Below, one piece after another: positions 1 through 7,631 of a stretch of DNA of 20,891 nt. The stretch is from Marisimplicoccus sp964437815 (GTDB taxonomy: Bacteria; Bacteroidota; Bacteroidia; Flavobacteriales; Flavobacteriaceae). Each line of letters begins with the position of its first letter. Within the stretch, counting starts at the first letter, position 1. Both the position numbers and the translations under genes were made by a program. Below the pieces are notes generated by a model. That model worked only from the letters and a program-made list of their open reading frames with translations, made no database searches and had not been told where the DNA came from. The stretch covers positions 1 through 20,891 of the forward strand of contig CAYTIE010000020.1 of the NCBI GenBank assembly GCA_964437815.1, in the 5' to 3' direction.

Positions 1-234
1 AATAAATACTTTAGAAACTTACCCACATTAAGGTATTTTAATACTTATCCAATAAAAAATATCGATTTTATTAAAGAAAAGGAAGAGTTAGCAGCTAGGA
101 TAAAATTTGTTATAGACTATAAAAAGAATCATATAAGCAATACATTTCATGGGAGAATTAAAAGAAAAACCTTTAAAAATGTAGTTGAGTTTCATACAAG
201 ATATCACCTTGTCCAGTTTGGAGTTATCAAATAA
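1..234 (+). CDS. 3' end of an unidentified gene, cut by the window edge
   Basis: Frame 1 is open from the first base to a TAA ending at 234, giving the last 77 residues of a protein whose start lies outside the window. The fragment is basic and aromatic (many K, R, F, Y, H) and has no transmembrane segment. Near its end there is a run containing FHGRIKRKTF and VEFHTRYHLVQFG. I do not recognise the family. It is probably real because the frame stays open in very AT-rich DNA and its stop lies only five bases from the stop of the convergent small ORF at 240-365, matching the tight packing seen elsewhere. Confidence 0.6.
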   Translation, partial: NKYFRNLPTLRYFNTYPIKNIDFIKEKEELAARIKFVIDYKKNHISNTFHGRIKRKTFKNVVEFHTRYHLVQFGVIK

Positions 235-239
235 GGTTA

Positions 240-365
240 TTAATTATCTCTCTTTTCAAAGTCCTCATTTTCCTCTTTAACTATTTTCCTTACTAATAGA
301 TATATCAAAGAAACTATTATAACCAGCCAAATTATTATACTAAAGATCATTTCACCATTATCCAT
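240..365 (-). CDS. 41-residue single-helix membrane protein
   Basis: This short reading frame runs MDNGEMIFSIIIWLVIIVSL and on to a charged tail ending EDFEKRDN. Residues about 6-25 form one hydrophobic helix. They are followed by RKIVKEENEDFEKRD, a mixed-charge segment expected in the cytoplasm by the positive-inside rule. The ATG at 365-363 directly abuts the TAG of the YbjQ-family gene with no gap, so translation is very probably coupled. A second ATG at codon 6 is possible. I do not know a function. The exact stop-to-start junction and the clean hydrophobic-then-charged design are the reasons for calling it real; a chance ORF remains possible because of its size. Confidence 0.6.
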   Translation of the reverse strand: MDNGEMIFSIIIWLVIIVSLIYLLVRKIVKEENEDFEKRDN

Positions 366-680
366 CTATTCAAGGGTTACAGCAGTACCATATGCAAGTA
401 TTTCAGAACACCCTTGCATAATCATAGAGGTTGTAATTCTAACATTAATAACTCCATTTGCACCTAACGATTCAGCGTCCTTAATCATTCTCTGAATTGC
501 TTGCTCTCTGGATTGAGCTTGAAGTTTTGTGTATTCACTTATTTCACCTCCTACAATATTCTTAAATGATGCCCATATATCTTTTCCTACATTTCTTGCT
601 CTAACAGTATTCCCTCTTGCAATTCCATGTATTCTAACTATTCTTTTTCCTGTTATATCATTGGTTGTACTTATTATCAT
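366..680 (-). CDS. YbjQ-family (DUF74, putative heavy-metal-binding) protein
   Basis: This is a soluble protein of 104 residues of the YbjQ/UPF0145 family (PF01906). Members are compact oligomers of unproven function, often labelled heavy-metal-binding. Family features visible are an opening beta strand with STTND, IHGIARGNTVRARNVGKD, an acidic-basic helix around EISEYTKLQAQSREQAIQRM, the GANGVINVR strand, and a closing AYGTAVTLE. I chose the ATG at 680 rather than the TTG two codons upstream. It gives the usual MI(I)STT opening, and a TATATTTG -7 element ends three bases before it. The gene is followed without a gap by the 41-residue membrane protein. Biochemical role not inferable. Confidence 0.85.
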   Translation of the reverse strand: MIISTTNDITGKRIVRIHGIARGNTVRARNVGKDIWASFKNIVGGEISEYTKLQAQSREQAIQRMIKDAESLGANGVINVRITTSMIMQGCSEILAYGTAVTLE

Positions 681-683
681 ACT

Positions 684-691
684 CAAATATA
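684..691 (-). promoter_or_regulatory. -7 promoter element (TATATTTG) of the YbjQ-family gene
   Basis: The minus strand reads TATATTTG, a full match to the Bacteroidota TAnnTTTG -7 consensus, three bases before the ATG at 680. If used with normal geometry, transcription would begin at or within the start codon, so the message would be leaderless or the real initiation point slightly displaced. I saw no TTG at the usual -33 distance, so the call rests on the -7 element and its position only. Confidence 0.45.
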
Positions 692-708
692 CAAATTATA
701 TAAACACA

Positions 709-737
709 TCCTATTTAACATAATATTAATTATAGGA
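709..737 (-). terminator. weak hairpin after the FG-GAP lipoprotein gene
   Basis: TCCTAT and ATAGGA pair as a six-base stem, extended by TTAA/TTAA with a two-base bulge and a seven-base loop. It lies just past the stop codon of the FG-GAP lipoprotein gene and before the YbjQ-family gene. There is no long U tract, so intrinsic termination is uncertain. Confidence 0.3.
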
Positions 738-745
738 CATTTATA

Positions 746-2326
746 TTAATTTACCCTTATTAGCTGACTTGATATAATCTCCCATTCTAAATAATTATTT
801 TGATCACTGTAAGGGTTAGATGTATTATACATTTCAAGAATACCATCATTATCGATGTCTTTTATCTTTGTAAATCTTATCCATCCCTCATCACCAAAAA
901 ATATATCAATAAAGCTTGATGTAACATCTCTAAAGTATGCACCATCAAGTTTAAGAATTTGTATAGACCAATCTTTGTAAAAATTAGTTTGATCCCAAGG
1001 TAATCCAGGCTCTTCATTCATGTTATCTCCAGTCCTAGTAATTATAATTTCAACCTGCCCATCATTATCAAAATCAAAAAACTCAAAATTAGTAACGATA
1101 CCCTGTTTATCAATACCTGAAGCAGGCAGTCTCTGAAATTCGTTATTTATAAAATCAATTCCATCTCCATAAATAATAACCGGTACATTATCATAAGTAT
1201 TACACTCCCAATACTCACATTCTGGATTCTGATTCCATGACCAGTCATGGCCACCAGTAATTAAATCAATAAAACCATCATTATTGATATCAAAAAGTTC
1301 AGCATTATACATTTGATTCATAAGAGTCTGATCGATAAGGGTTTCGTTAGGCACTAGCTGACCATTTAAATTTTGATAAACAAGAGATTTCCCACGTCCA
1401 CCATCAACAGCTATAACATCAAGATCACCATCATTATCAAAATCTCCTGAAGCACCACCATGATAAAATGATTCAAAAGATTGATAGTCTATATCACTAA
1501 AACTGCCATCTCCATTACTCATTAATGCCTTGTTAAACTCTCCATTAAATGGTTGCCTATCATACCCGTGACCAAGAAGAAAAAGATCTACATAGTCATC
1601 ATTATTAAAGTCACCTAAGAGAATCTTTCTTCCATGAACTAATCCAAGGAATTTACTATCATTTAATTCATCAACTTCAAAATTACCTCCACAACCACCT
1701 TTATAAAATCTTATTAGTTGTTTTCTTTCATATCCATAATAGTCGCTAGGATAATCAACAAAATTTGAATAATCGTTATAGGAACCAATTATATCCATAT
1801 AACCATCATTATTATAGTCTACACTAATAACATTAAGGCCATATTCTCCTGATTCACCTCCCCATTGGTTGTTTAATAATGAGCCTAAATCCTGATAATT
1901 TTGCGGGTAGTATATATCAAAAAGCTCATATGATGTCTGCCCCCAATCAGGAATATCTGTTTGCCAATAACTGCAATCAATTTGAAAATTTGCACTTATT
2001 GTAACATTTGAGCTTATAGTCAATGTAATATTTGAACTTGTGGACTCTGAACCATTCCATCCAATAAATTCATAACCTTCATTTGGAGTAGCTACTATAT
2101 TAATTGATGTGCCATCATTATATGTACCTCCAGAAGTTGACACACTCCCCCCCTCTCCTGCACTAACTGTCAATGTATACTGAGTAACTGTAGTTGAAGA
2201 TGATCCTGTATTTATAGTATTTGAGGGTGGTGAGACATATACTGAAGAGTCATCTTCAGAAGTATCCTTAGCACAACTAAGAATAAATAGTAATGAAAGT
2301 AATGATATATATAAAATCCTTTTAAT
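746..2326 (-). CDS. surface lipoprotein with InlB-type repeat and FG-GAP/VCBS repeats, no ATG start
   Basis: The reading frame extends well upstream of the first usable TTG codon (2173) and encodes a lipoprotein signal: KRILYISLLSLLFILSC, then AKDTSEDDSS. Cys18 is the lipidation site, and the acidic stretch after it resembles the Bacteroidota export signal that sends lipoproteins to the cell surface. The only in-frame codon that fits as start is ATT at 2326, since a TAA lies two codons upstream, at 2332-2330. Full length would be 526 residues. After a Ser/Thr linker comes an InlB B-type beta repeat (about 51-114, ending ITLTISSNVTISANF). Then come six DxNNDGxxD calcium-loop motifs near 170, 239, 295, 346, 418 and 490, typical of FG-GAP/VCBS beta-propellers. 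It probably binds a ligand or polymer outside the cell; the target is unknown. A gene with a mutated start is an alternative. Confidence 0.75.
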   Translation of the reverse strand: MKRILYISLLSLLFILSCAKDTSEDDSSVYVSPPSNTINTGSSSTTVTQYTLTVSAGEGGSVSTSGGTYNDGTSINIVATPNEGYEFIGWNGSESTSSNITLTISSNVTISANFQIDCSYWQTDIPDWGQTSYELFDIYYPQNYQDLGSLLNNQWGGESGEYGLNVISVDYNNDGYMDIIGSYNDYSNFVDYPSDYYGYERKQLIRFYKGGCGGNFEVDELNDSKFLGLVHGRKILLGDFNNDDYVDLFLLGHGYDRQPFNGEFNKALMSNGDGSFSDIDYQSFESFYHGGASGDFDNDGDLDVIAVDGGRGKSLVYQNLNGQLVPNETLIDQTLMNQMYNAELFDINNDGFIDLITGGHDWSWNQNPECEYWECNTYDNVPVIIYGDGIDFINNEFQRLPASGIDKQGIVTNFEFFDFDNDGQVEIIITRTGDNMNEEPGLPWDQTNFYKDWSIQILKLDGAYFRDVTSSFIDIFFGDEGWIRFTKIKDIDNDGILEMYNTSNPYSDQNNYLEWEIISSQLIRVN

Positions 2327-2353
2327 TATTTATAGATTTTGATAAATAATAAA

Positions 2354-2383
2354 CTCACCACCTTTTATATTAAAGATGGTGAG
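2354..2383 (-). terminator. probable intrinsic terminator of the lpx-efp-fabG operon
   Basis: CTCACCA pairs with TGGTGAG. After one C/A mismatch, CTTT pairs with AAAG around a six-base loop, giving an 11-pair interrupted stem. On the minus strand it starts 17 bases after the stop of the prohibitin-like gene and is followed by TTTATTATTTATC. This is the only strong hairpin with a T-rich tail I found in the window, and it separates the operon from the lipoprotein gene. Confidence 0.6.
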
Positions 2384-2400
2384 AAATTAAGTCTATAATG

Positions 2401-3216
2401 TTAATTGTCATTAAGAATTATAGGGAGTCCATTATCTCCAGCACCTATTACAATAACCTTAGAGTTTGGTGATTCTGATAGTTTAATCGTAGCTTCAATA
2501 CCTTTCTCCTGTAGGATCCTATCTGTTAGAGATGCACTAAGAATTCTATTAGCTCTAGCTTTACCTTCAGCATCAATTCTTTGTCTTTCTGCTTCTTGTT
2601 CAGCTTTTACTAATCTAAACTCATATTCAAGGGCCTCTTGCTCTTGTACAAGCTTTCTCTCAATACCTTGTTTAATAGCAGCAGGTAAACTAACATCTCT
2701 TACAAGCACTGCATTTAACTGAATATATTGAGACTCTACATTATCTCTAGTTTCTTCAAAAATTTCATTTTGAATTGCATCACGCTTTGTTGAGTATAAT
2801 TGCTCTGGTGTATATCTACCAACAACACTTCTGGCTACAGCCCTAACAGTTGGAAGTAAAACAGTATTTAAATAATTAATTCCTTTAGTCTGGTGAAGAA
2901 GTCCTAGCTGATCATATTTTGGTTGATATAACATAGAGACATCTAGACTAATTTCAAGTCCATTAGATGACAGAACTTGCATACTTTCAAGAACTTCTTG
3001 TTGTTTAACATCATAAATAAAAATCTTATTCCATGGGGCAATTATTCTGAAGCCTTCTCCTTTTGGCGGTTTTTCAGTTTCCACCCCTCCACCAAGTGTT
3101 TTAAAAAGAACACCTGCCTCACCATAACCTATATTAACAGATGATCTGGAGATAAAAACGATTAGTAAAATTGACATTAATATAATTGGCAATCCTATAT
3201 TTGGTAAATTTTTCAT
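2401..3216 (-). CDS. prohibitin-like SPFH/Band 7 membrane protein
   Basis: This is a 271-residue member of the prohibitin branch of SPFH proteins, which assemble into large membrane rings and are linked to membrane organisation and protease control. Residues about 8-23 form an N-terminal membrane anchor (IGLPIILMSILLIVFI). The SPFH domain follows, with GYGEAGVLFKTLGGGV, GFRIIAPW, LSSNGLEISLDVSMLYQP and the TVLLPTVRAVARSVVGRYTPEQLYS region. A long charged coiled coil comes next (about 185-225, QEQEALEYEFRLVKAEQEAERQR), then a short hydrophobic tail. Length and order match bacterial prohibitin homologues. It is the last gene of the operon, 12 bases after fabG and before the terminator hairpin. 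Specific function in this organism is not known. Confidence 0.9.
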   Translation of the reverse strand: MKNLPNIGLPIILMSILLIVFISRSSVNIGYGEAGVLFKTLGGGVETEKPPKGEGFRIIAPWNKIFIYDVKQQEVLESMQVLSSNGLEISLDVSMLYQPKYDQLGLLHQTKGINYLNTVLLPTVRAVARSVVGRYTPEQLYSTKRDAIQNEIFEETRDNVESQYIQLNAVLVRDVSLPAAIKQGIERKLVQEQEALEYEFRLVKAEQEAERQRIDAEGKARANRILSASLTDRILQEKGIEATIKLSESPNSKVIVIGAGDNGLPIILNDN

Positions 3217-3228
3217 ATTTAAAATAAT

Positions 3229-3975
3229 TTAAGTTAACAAGCCTCCATCTACTTGGAGAACTTGACCAGTTACATAACTGGATAAATCAGATGCTAAAAA
3301 TACACAAGCATTTCCAACATCATTTGGTTTACCACTTCTTTTAAGTGGAATACTTTCTTTCCATTTTTCTAATACATCATCTGAAAGAGAATCTGTCATG
3401 TCTGTTTCAATAAACCCAGGAGCAACAACATTACACCTAATGTTTCTAGAACCTAACTCCAATGCTATTGATTTAGAAAAACCTATAATTCCAGCTTTAG
3501 AAGCAGCATAGTTAGATTGACCCGCATTACCTTTTAATCCAACTATAGAGCTAATATTAATTATAGACCCCTCTTTTTGTTTTAGAAAAATTTTAATTGA
3601 TGATTTTGTTAAGTTAAATACAGAACCTAAATTAACATTAACCACATCTTTAAAATCAGAAGGACTCATTCTCATTAACAAATTATCATTTGTTATTCCA
3701 GCATTATTTACCAAAACATCTATTCTATCAAAATCTGAAATAACATTATCAACAAGCTCAACTGATTTATCATGGTCAGATGCATCACTTTTATAAGACT
3801 TTACTTTAACATCATATTTTTTTAATTCGTTTACTAGATCTTCTGCAGCTTCCTGAGAATTATTATATGTAAAAGCAACATTGCATCCATTTTCCGCAAA
3901 AGATTCACATATAGATCTACCAATCCCTCTTCCTCCACCTGTTATCAAAGCAACTTTATCTTTAAGTAATTTCAT
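3229..3975 (-). CDS. fabG: 3-oxoacyl-[ACP] reductase FabG
   Basis: It catalyses the NADPH-dependent reduction of 3-oxoacyl-ACP in the fatty acid elongation cycle, in the cytoplasm. It is a 248-residue classical short-chain dehydrogenase. The cofactor loop TGGGRGIG is at 12-19, NNAG at 90-93, the catalytic triad is Ser143, Tyr156 and Lys160 (NYAASKAG), and the C-terminus is the usual GQVLQVDGG. The SIPLKRSGKPNDVGNACVFL segment is typical of FabG rather than of sugar or steroid dehydrogenases. The ATG at 3975 lies one base after the frame-corrected stop of sucD (3979-3977), so the two are likely translationally coupled. Being in an operon with fabZ supports a role in bulk fatty acid synthesis. 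Confidence 0.93.
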   Translation of the reverse strand: MKLLKDKVALITGGGRGIGRSICESFAENGCNVAFTYNNSQEAAEDLVNELKKYDVKVKSYKSDASDHDKSVELVDNVISDFDRIDVLVNNAGITNDNLLMRMSPSDFKDVVNVNLGSVFNLTKSSIKIFLKQKEGSIINISSIVGLKGNAGQSNYAASKAGIIGFSKSIALELGSRNIRCNVVAPGFIETDMTDSLSDDVLEKWKESIPLKRSGKPNDVGNACVFLASDLSSYVTGQVLQVDGGLLT

Positions 3976-3976
3976 A

Positions 3977-4848
3977 TTAGTTTAGTATTTTTTGAACGTT
4001 AGACCCTATTTCTGCAGGAGAATCTACTACAGAGATTCCACAATTCCTCATAATATTTTTTTAGCTGATGCAGTATCATCTTTTCCACCAATTATAGCTC
4101 CAGCATGACCCATCTTCCTTCCTTTTGGAGCAGTTTCTCCAGCAATAAAACCTACAACAGGTTTTTTGTTTCCAGAAGACTTAACCCAATTAGCGGCCTC
4201 TACCTCTAATTGACCTCCTATTTCTCCTATTAAAACAATAATATCTGTTTCCGGATCATCCATAAAAAGCTTGATAGAATCTAGAAGAGTTGTTCCTATT
4301 ATTGGATCCCCACCTACTCCAATGGCAGTCGAAATTCCATAACCAGATTTTACAACTTGGTCTGCTGCTTCATAAGTAAGAGTACCTGACTTTGAAACAA
4401 TACCAACTCTACCTTTTTTAAATATAAATCCAGGCATAATTCCAATCTTTGCTTCTTCTGGAGTTATTATACCAGGACAATTTGGACCTATTAGTACAAC
4501 TCCTTTATTCTTAATATAAGCTTTCACCTTAATCATATCTGCTGTTGGAATTCCCTCAGTTATAGCAACAATTGTTTTAATATTAGATTGGACTGCCTCC
4601 ATTATTGCATCAGCAGCAAACATAGGAGGAACAAATATTATTGAAGTATTTATTTCTAATTTATTTACAGCCTCAGAAACTGAGTTAAAAACTGGAATAC
4701 CTAGATGAGTCATCCCTCCTTTTCCAGGAGTTACTCCTGCGACTATATTTGTTCCATACTCTAACATTTGTTCAGAATGAAAAGTTCCTTCACTTCCCGT
4801 GAAACCTTGAACCAAAACTTTAGAGTCTTTATTTACTATAATACTCAT
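3977..4848 (-). CDS. sucD: succinate-CoA ligase alpha subunit, frameshifted near its 3' end
   Basis: The alpha subunit of succinyl-CoA synthetase interconverts succinyl-CoA and succinate with ATP or GTP formation in the TCA cycle. Visible are the CoA-binding Rossmann part (VQGFTGSEGTFH, AGVTPGKGG), GPNCPGIITP near 121-130, GIVSKSGTLTYE, and the phosphorylated His248 in MGHAGAII. As written the frame ends at a TGA (4050-4048) after 266 residues, about 24 short of the family. Just before it is an A7 tract on the coding strand (plus-strand T7, 4056-4062). Reading one base back there continues as NIMRNCGISVVDSPAEIG and stops at 3979-3977, giving the normal length of 290 and meeting fabG one base later. 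The beta subunit sucC is not in the window. Either a sequencing slip, a real mutation, or slippage-dependent expression. Confidence 0.88.
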
Positions 4849-4871
4849 TCCCTAAAAAATATCTTACAAAT

Positions 4872-5435
4872 TTATTTTATTCTTTCGATATATTGAGACT
4901 TTTCAGTATCGATTTTTAATTTATCCCCTTCATTTATAAACAAAGGAACATTAACTGTAGCTCCTGTTTCTAATTTAGCAGGTTTTGTAGCATTCGTTGC
5001 AGTATTACCTTTTACACCAGGTTCTGTATGAATAACTTCCAATATAACACTTAATGGCATATCAACTGATAAGATGCTATTATCTTCTGAATTAACAATA
5101 ATACTAACACTCTCACCCTCCTTAAGAAGATCTGGGTAATCAATTTTATCTTTTGAAACAGTTATTTGATTAAAATCTTCATTATGCATAAAATGGTAGT
5201 TTTCTGAATCATTATAGAGGAACTGATATTGACTTGTCATAACTCTTACATCATTAATCTTATGACCTGATGCAAAAGTATTATCTATTACTTTTCCTGT
5301 TGTAACACTTTTGAGTTTAGTTCTAACAAAAGCAGGACCTTTACCAGGTTTAACATGAAGAAATTCGACAATTTTATAGATATCATTGCTGTACTTTATA
5401 CACAACCCTTTTCTAATATCACTTGTTGATGCCAT
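4872..5435 (-). CDS. efp: translation elongation factor P
   Basis: EF-P enters the ribosomal E site and rescues ribosomes stalled on polyproline stretches. The 187-residue protein has the three-domain layout: an N-terminal KOW-like domain with the tip loop HVKPGKGPAFVRTK, a central OB domain, and a C-terminal OB domain with HTEPGVKGNTATNATKPA and the closing EFP signature ending in DTEKSQYIERIK. The tip residue is Lys32 in PGKGPA. Whether and how it is modified cannot be told here, since no modification enzyme is nearby. It starts four bases after the lpxA stop and ends 23 bases before sucD, all in one operon. Length is normal for the family. Confidence 0.95.
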   Translation of the reverse strand: MASTSDIRKGLCIKYSNDIYKIVEFLHVKPGKGPAFVRTKLKSVTTGKVIDNTFASGHKINDVRVMTSQYQFLYNDSENYHFMHNEDFNQITVSKDKIDYPDLLKEGESVSIIVNSEDNSILSVDMPLSVILEVIHTEPGVKGNTATNATKPAKLETGATVNVPLFINEGDKLKIDTEKSQYIERIK

Positions 5436-5439
5436 CGTA

Positions 5440-6225
5440 TTAGCTTCTTTGAAAATAACCTTTCATTATACCTCTTTGAGAGTTTTCCACAAATTGAATA
5501 ATCTCATCTCTCTCAGGAGTAGGGCTTAATTCTGCTGCAATAATCTCAAGAGCTTGAGTATTATTGTATTTTTTTTGATAAAGTATCCTGTAGATATTTT
5601 GAATATCAACGATTTTAGAACTTTTAAACCCTCTTCTTCTTAAACCAACTGAATTAATACCAACATATGATAATGGCTCTCTTGCAGCTTTAACATACGG
5701 AGGAACATCTTTTCTAACTAGAGACCCTCCTGCAACAAAGGAATGGGCGCCTATATGACAAAATTGATGAACAGCTACAAAACCAGATAGTATAACATAA
5801 TCACCTGCAGTAACATGACCAGCAAGTGTGCTATTATTAGAAAAAATACAGTTATTTCCTACAAAACAATCATGAGCAATATGAGAATACGCCATAATTA
5901 AACAATTATCTCCAATTTTAGTAATCCCTCTGTCTTTAGTCCCTCTATTGATAGTTACACATTCTCTTATTGTTGTATTGTTTCCGATTGTACATAAGGA
6001 ATCTTCTCCTTCAAATTTCATGTCCTGGGGAATAGCAGAAATAACTGATCCTGGGTATATATAACAATTGTTACCAATTCTTGCTCCCTCCATTATTGTA
6101 ACATTAGAACCTACCCATGTTCCTTCTCCAATTTCCACATTATTGCTAATAGTTGTAAAAGGTTCAACTACAACGTTTTTTGCAATTTTTGCACCAGGAT
6201 GGACATATGCTAAAGGTTGATTCAT
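5440..6225 (-). CDS. lpxA: UDP-N-acetylglucosamine acyltransferase LpxA
   Basis: It carries out the first step of lipid A synthesis, transferring a 3-hydroxyacyl chain from ACP to UDP-GlcNAc. The 261-residue protein is a left-handed beta-helix made of hexapeptide repeats (VEPFTTISNNVEIGEGTWVG and following) with a C-terminal helical part. The catalytic base is His118 in HIAHDCFVG, matching His125 of the E. coli enzyme. CTINRGTKDRG and AVHQFCHIGAHSFVAGGSLV are family hallmarks. The start ATG follows the lpxC-fabZ stop by two bases. The neighbours provide the next enzyme (LpxC), LpxD, and FabZ, which competes for the same hydroxyacyl-ACP pool. Confidence 0.95.
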   Translation of the reverse strand: MNQPLAYVHPGAKIAKNVVVEPFTTISNNVEIGEGTWVGSNVTIMEGARIGNNCYIYPGSVISAIPQDMKFEGEDSLCTIGNNTTIRECVTINRGTKDRGITKIGDNCLIMAYSHIAHDCFVGNNCIFSNNSTLAGHVTAGDYVILSGFVAVHQFCHIGAHSFVAGGSLVRKDVPPYVKAAREPLSYVGINSVGLRRRGFKSSKIVDIQNIYRILYQKKYNNTQALEIIAAELSPTPERDEIIQFVENSQRGIMKGYFQRS

Positions 6226-6227
6226 AT

Positions 6228-7631
6228 TTATTTATCTTTTAAAATAATTTTTGCCATAAACTCACCCTCGCTAACTAAATCTTCTTTCACAAAACAAGAG
6301 CCCCTCATATGAATTATACCTCTTTTAATAGGTGATATCAATTCTAATTTACATATAAGTTTATCTCCAGGGTTAACAACTTTTTTAAACTTAACTTCAT
6401 CCATTTTCATAAAATAAGTTAAATAATTTTCTGGGTCTGGAACTGTGCCTAATACAAGAACACCTCCTGTTTGAGCCATAAATTCACATTGGAGGACACC
6501 TGGCATAACAGGAGATTTAGGAAAATGACCTTCGAAATATTTCTTATCTGATGTAACATTATAAACTCCTATTGCGTGTGATTCTGACAATTCACGTATT
6601 TCATCAATAAATAAAAAAGGTGGTCTATGTGGTATAATCTTCATTATCTGATCTGAATCCATTAAAGGCTTTTTTGAATAATCAATATCAGGGGCAATAT
6701 TCTTTCTATCAGACTTAATCATATCATAAACTTTTTTTGCAAATTTAGCATTAATTGTATGACCAGGCTTATTGGCAATAACTTTTCCTCTAATTGGCAT
6801 CCCTATTAAAGCTAAATCACCAATTATATCAAGCAATTTATGTCTTGCTGCTTCATTATTATAATGAAGATCTAAATTGTCAAGTATTCCATTTGGAGTT
6901 ACTGATATAGAATTGGTATTAAATGCTTTTTTTAATTTTTCCATATTCGAATCATCCAATGGCTTATCAACATAGACTATTGCATTATTAAGATCACCAC
7001 CTTTAATCAATCCATTATCTAAAAGCGTTTCTAGCTCATGAAGAAAGCTAAATGTTCTAGCTGTTGAAATTTCATTTTTAAATTCAGAAATATCATCTAT
7101 ATAAGCTTTTTGAATACCTAGTACTTTTGTGCCATAGTCTACGGTAGTGTCTAAAGAATAGTTTTTATATGGAACTAAAGAAATTTCTCCCCCTGATTCT
7201 TCATCTTTATAAATAATTGGGTTGTCTGGGAAGTACTCCTCTCGTAGTATACCTTGTTCTTTAATTTCTGCTTTCTCAAGTATTTCAATAAAATCTTTTG
7301 ATGAGCCATCCATAATAGGAACTTCAGGGCCGTTAAGAGAGATAAAACAATTATCTATACCCAGACCGACTAAAGCAGCTAAAACATGTTCAGAGGTTTG
7401 AATTCTAACAATCCCATTATCAATATTCGTTCCCCTATCAGTATTGGATATATGTTTAATATTTGCATCTATCATATTATCATCCAACAAATCTTCCCTA
7501 ACAAAAACTAAACCAGTATCAACAGGCGCAGGTTTAAACTTTATATTAACTAGTTTACCAGTATGAAGTCCTACACCATTAAGCTCAACTTCATTAGAAA
7601 TAGTCTTTTGAGGTACAGTTCTCCTTATCAT
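6228..7631 (-). CDS. lpxC/fabZ: bifunctional LpxC deacetylase - FabZ dehydratase
   Basis: A natural fusion found in Bacteroidota. Residues 1 to about 305 are LpxC, the zinc-dependent UDP-3-O-acyl-GlcNAc deacetylase that commits material to lipid A. The zinc ligands are His82 (SEHVLAALVGLGIDN), His264 and Asp268 (RHKLLDIIGDL), with Glu81 as the general base and His291 in KPGHTINAKFA. Residues about 325-467 are FabZ, the 3-hydroxyacyl-ACP dehydratase of fatty acid elongation, with IPHRPPFLFIDEI and the active site His369 (EGHFPKSPVMPGVL) and Glu383. The ATG overlaps the lpxD stop as ATGA. The fusion links the two pathways that draw on 3-hydroxyacyl-ACP in one polypeptide. All catalytic residues of both halves are present. 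Confidence 0.96.
   Translation of the reverse strand: MIRRTVPQKTISNEVELNGVGLHTGKLVNIKFKPAPVDTGLVFVREDLLDDNMIDANIKHISNTDRGTNIDNGIVRIQTSEHVLAALVGLGIDNCFISLNGPEVPIMDGSSKDFIEILEKAEIKEQGILREEYFPDNPIIYKDEESGGEISLVPYKNYSLDTTVDYGTKVLGIQKAYIDDISEFKNEISTARTFSFLHELETLLDNGLIKGGDLNNAIVYVDKPLDDSNMEKLKKAFNTNSISVTPNGILDNLDLHYNNEAARHKLLDIIGDLALIGMPIRGKVIANKPGHTINAKFAKKVYDMIKSDRKNIAPDIDYSKKPLMDSDQIMKIIPHRPPFLFIDEIRELSESHAIGVYNVTSDKKYFEGHFPKSPVMPGVLQCEFMAQTGGVLVLGTVPDPENYLTYFMKMDEVKFKKVVNPGDKLICKLELISPIKRGIIHMRGSCFVKEDLVSEGEFMAKIILKDK

Noticed and set aside
529..723. 64-residue plus-strand ORF opposite the YbjQ-family gene.
   Set aside because: It is the reverse shadow of a gene with clear family motifs; its hydrophobic look comes from the AT-rich complement.
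2405..2722. 105-residue plus-strand ORF opposite the prohibitin-like gene.
   Set aside because: Antisense to a conserved coiled-coil coding region; low-complexity Ser/Leu composition and no neighbour support.
4054..4065. Programmed -1 ribosomal frameshift in sucD as a confident call.
   Set aside because: The site is T_AAA_AAA rather than a perfect X_XXY_YYZ heptamer, and I saw no clear downstream stem or upstream Shine-Dalgarno-like stimulator; an indel error is simpler.
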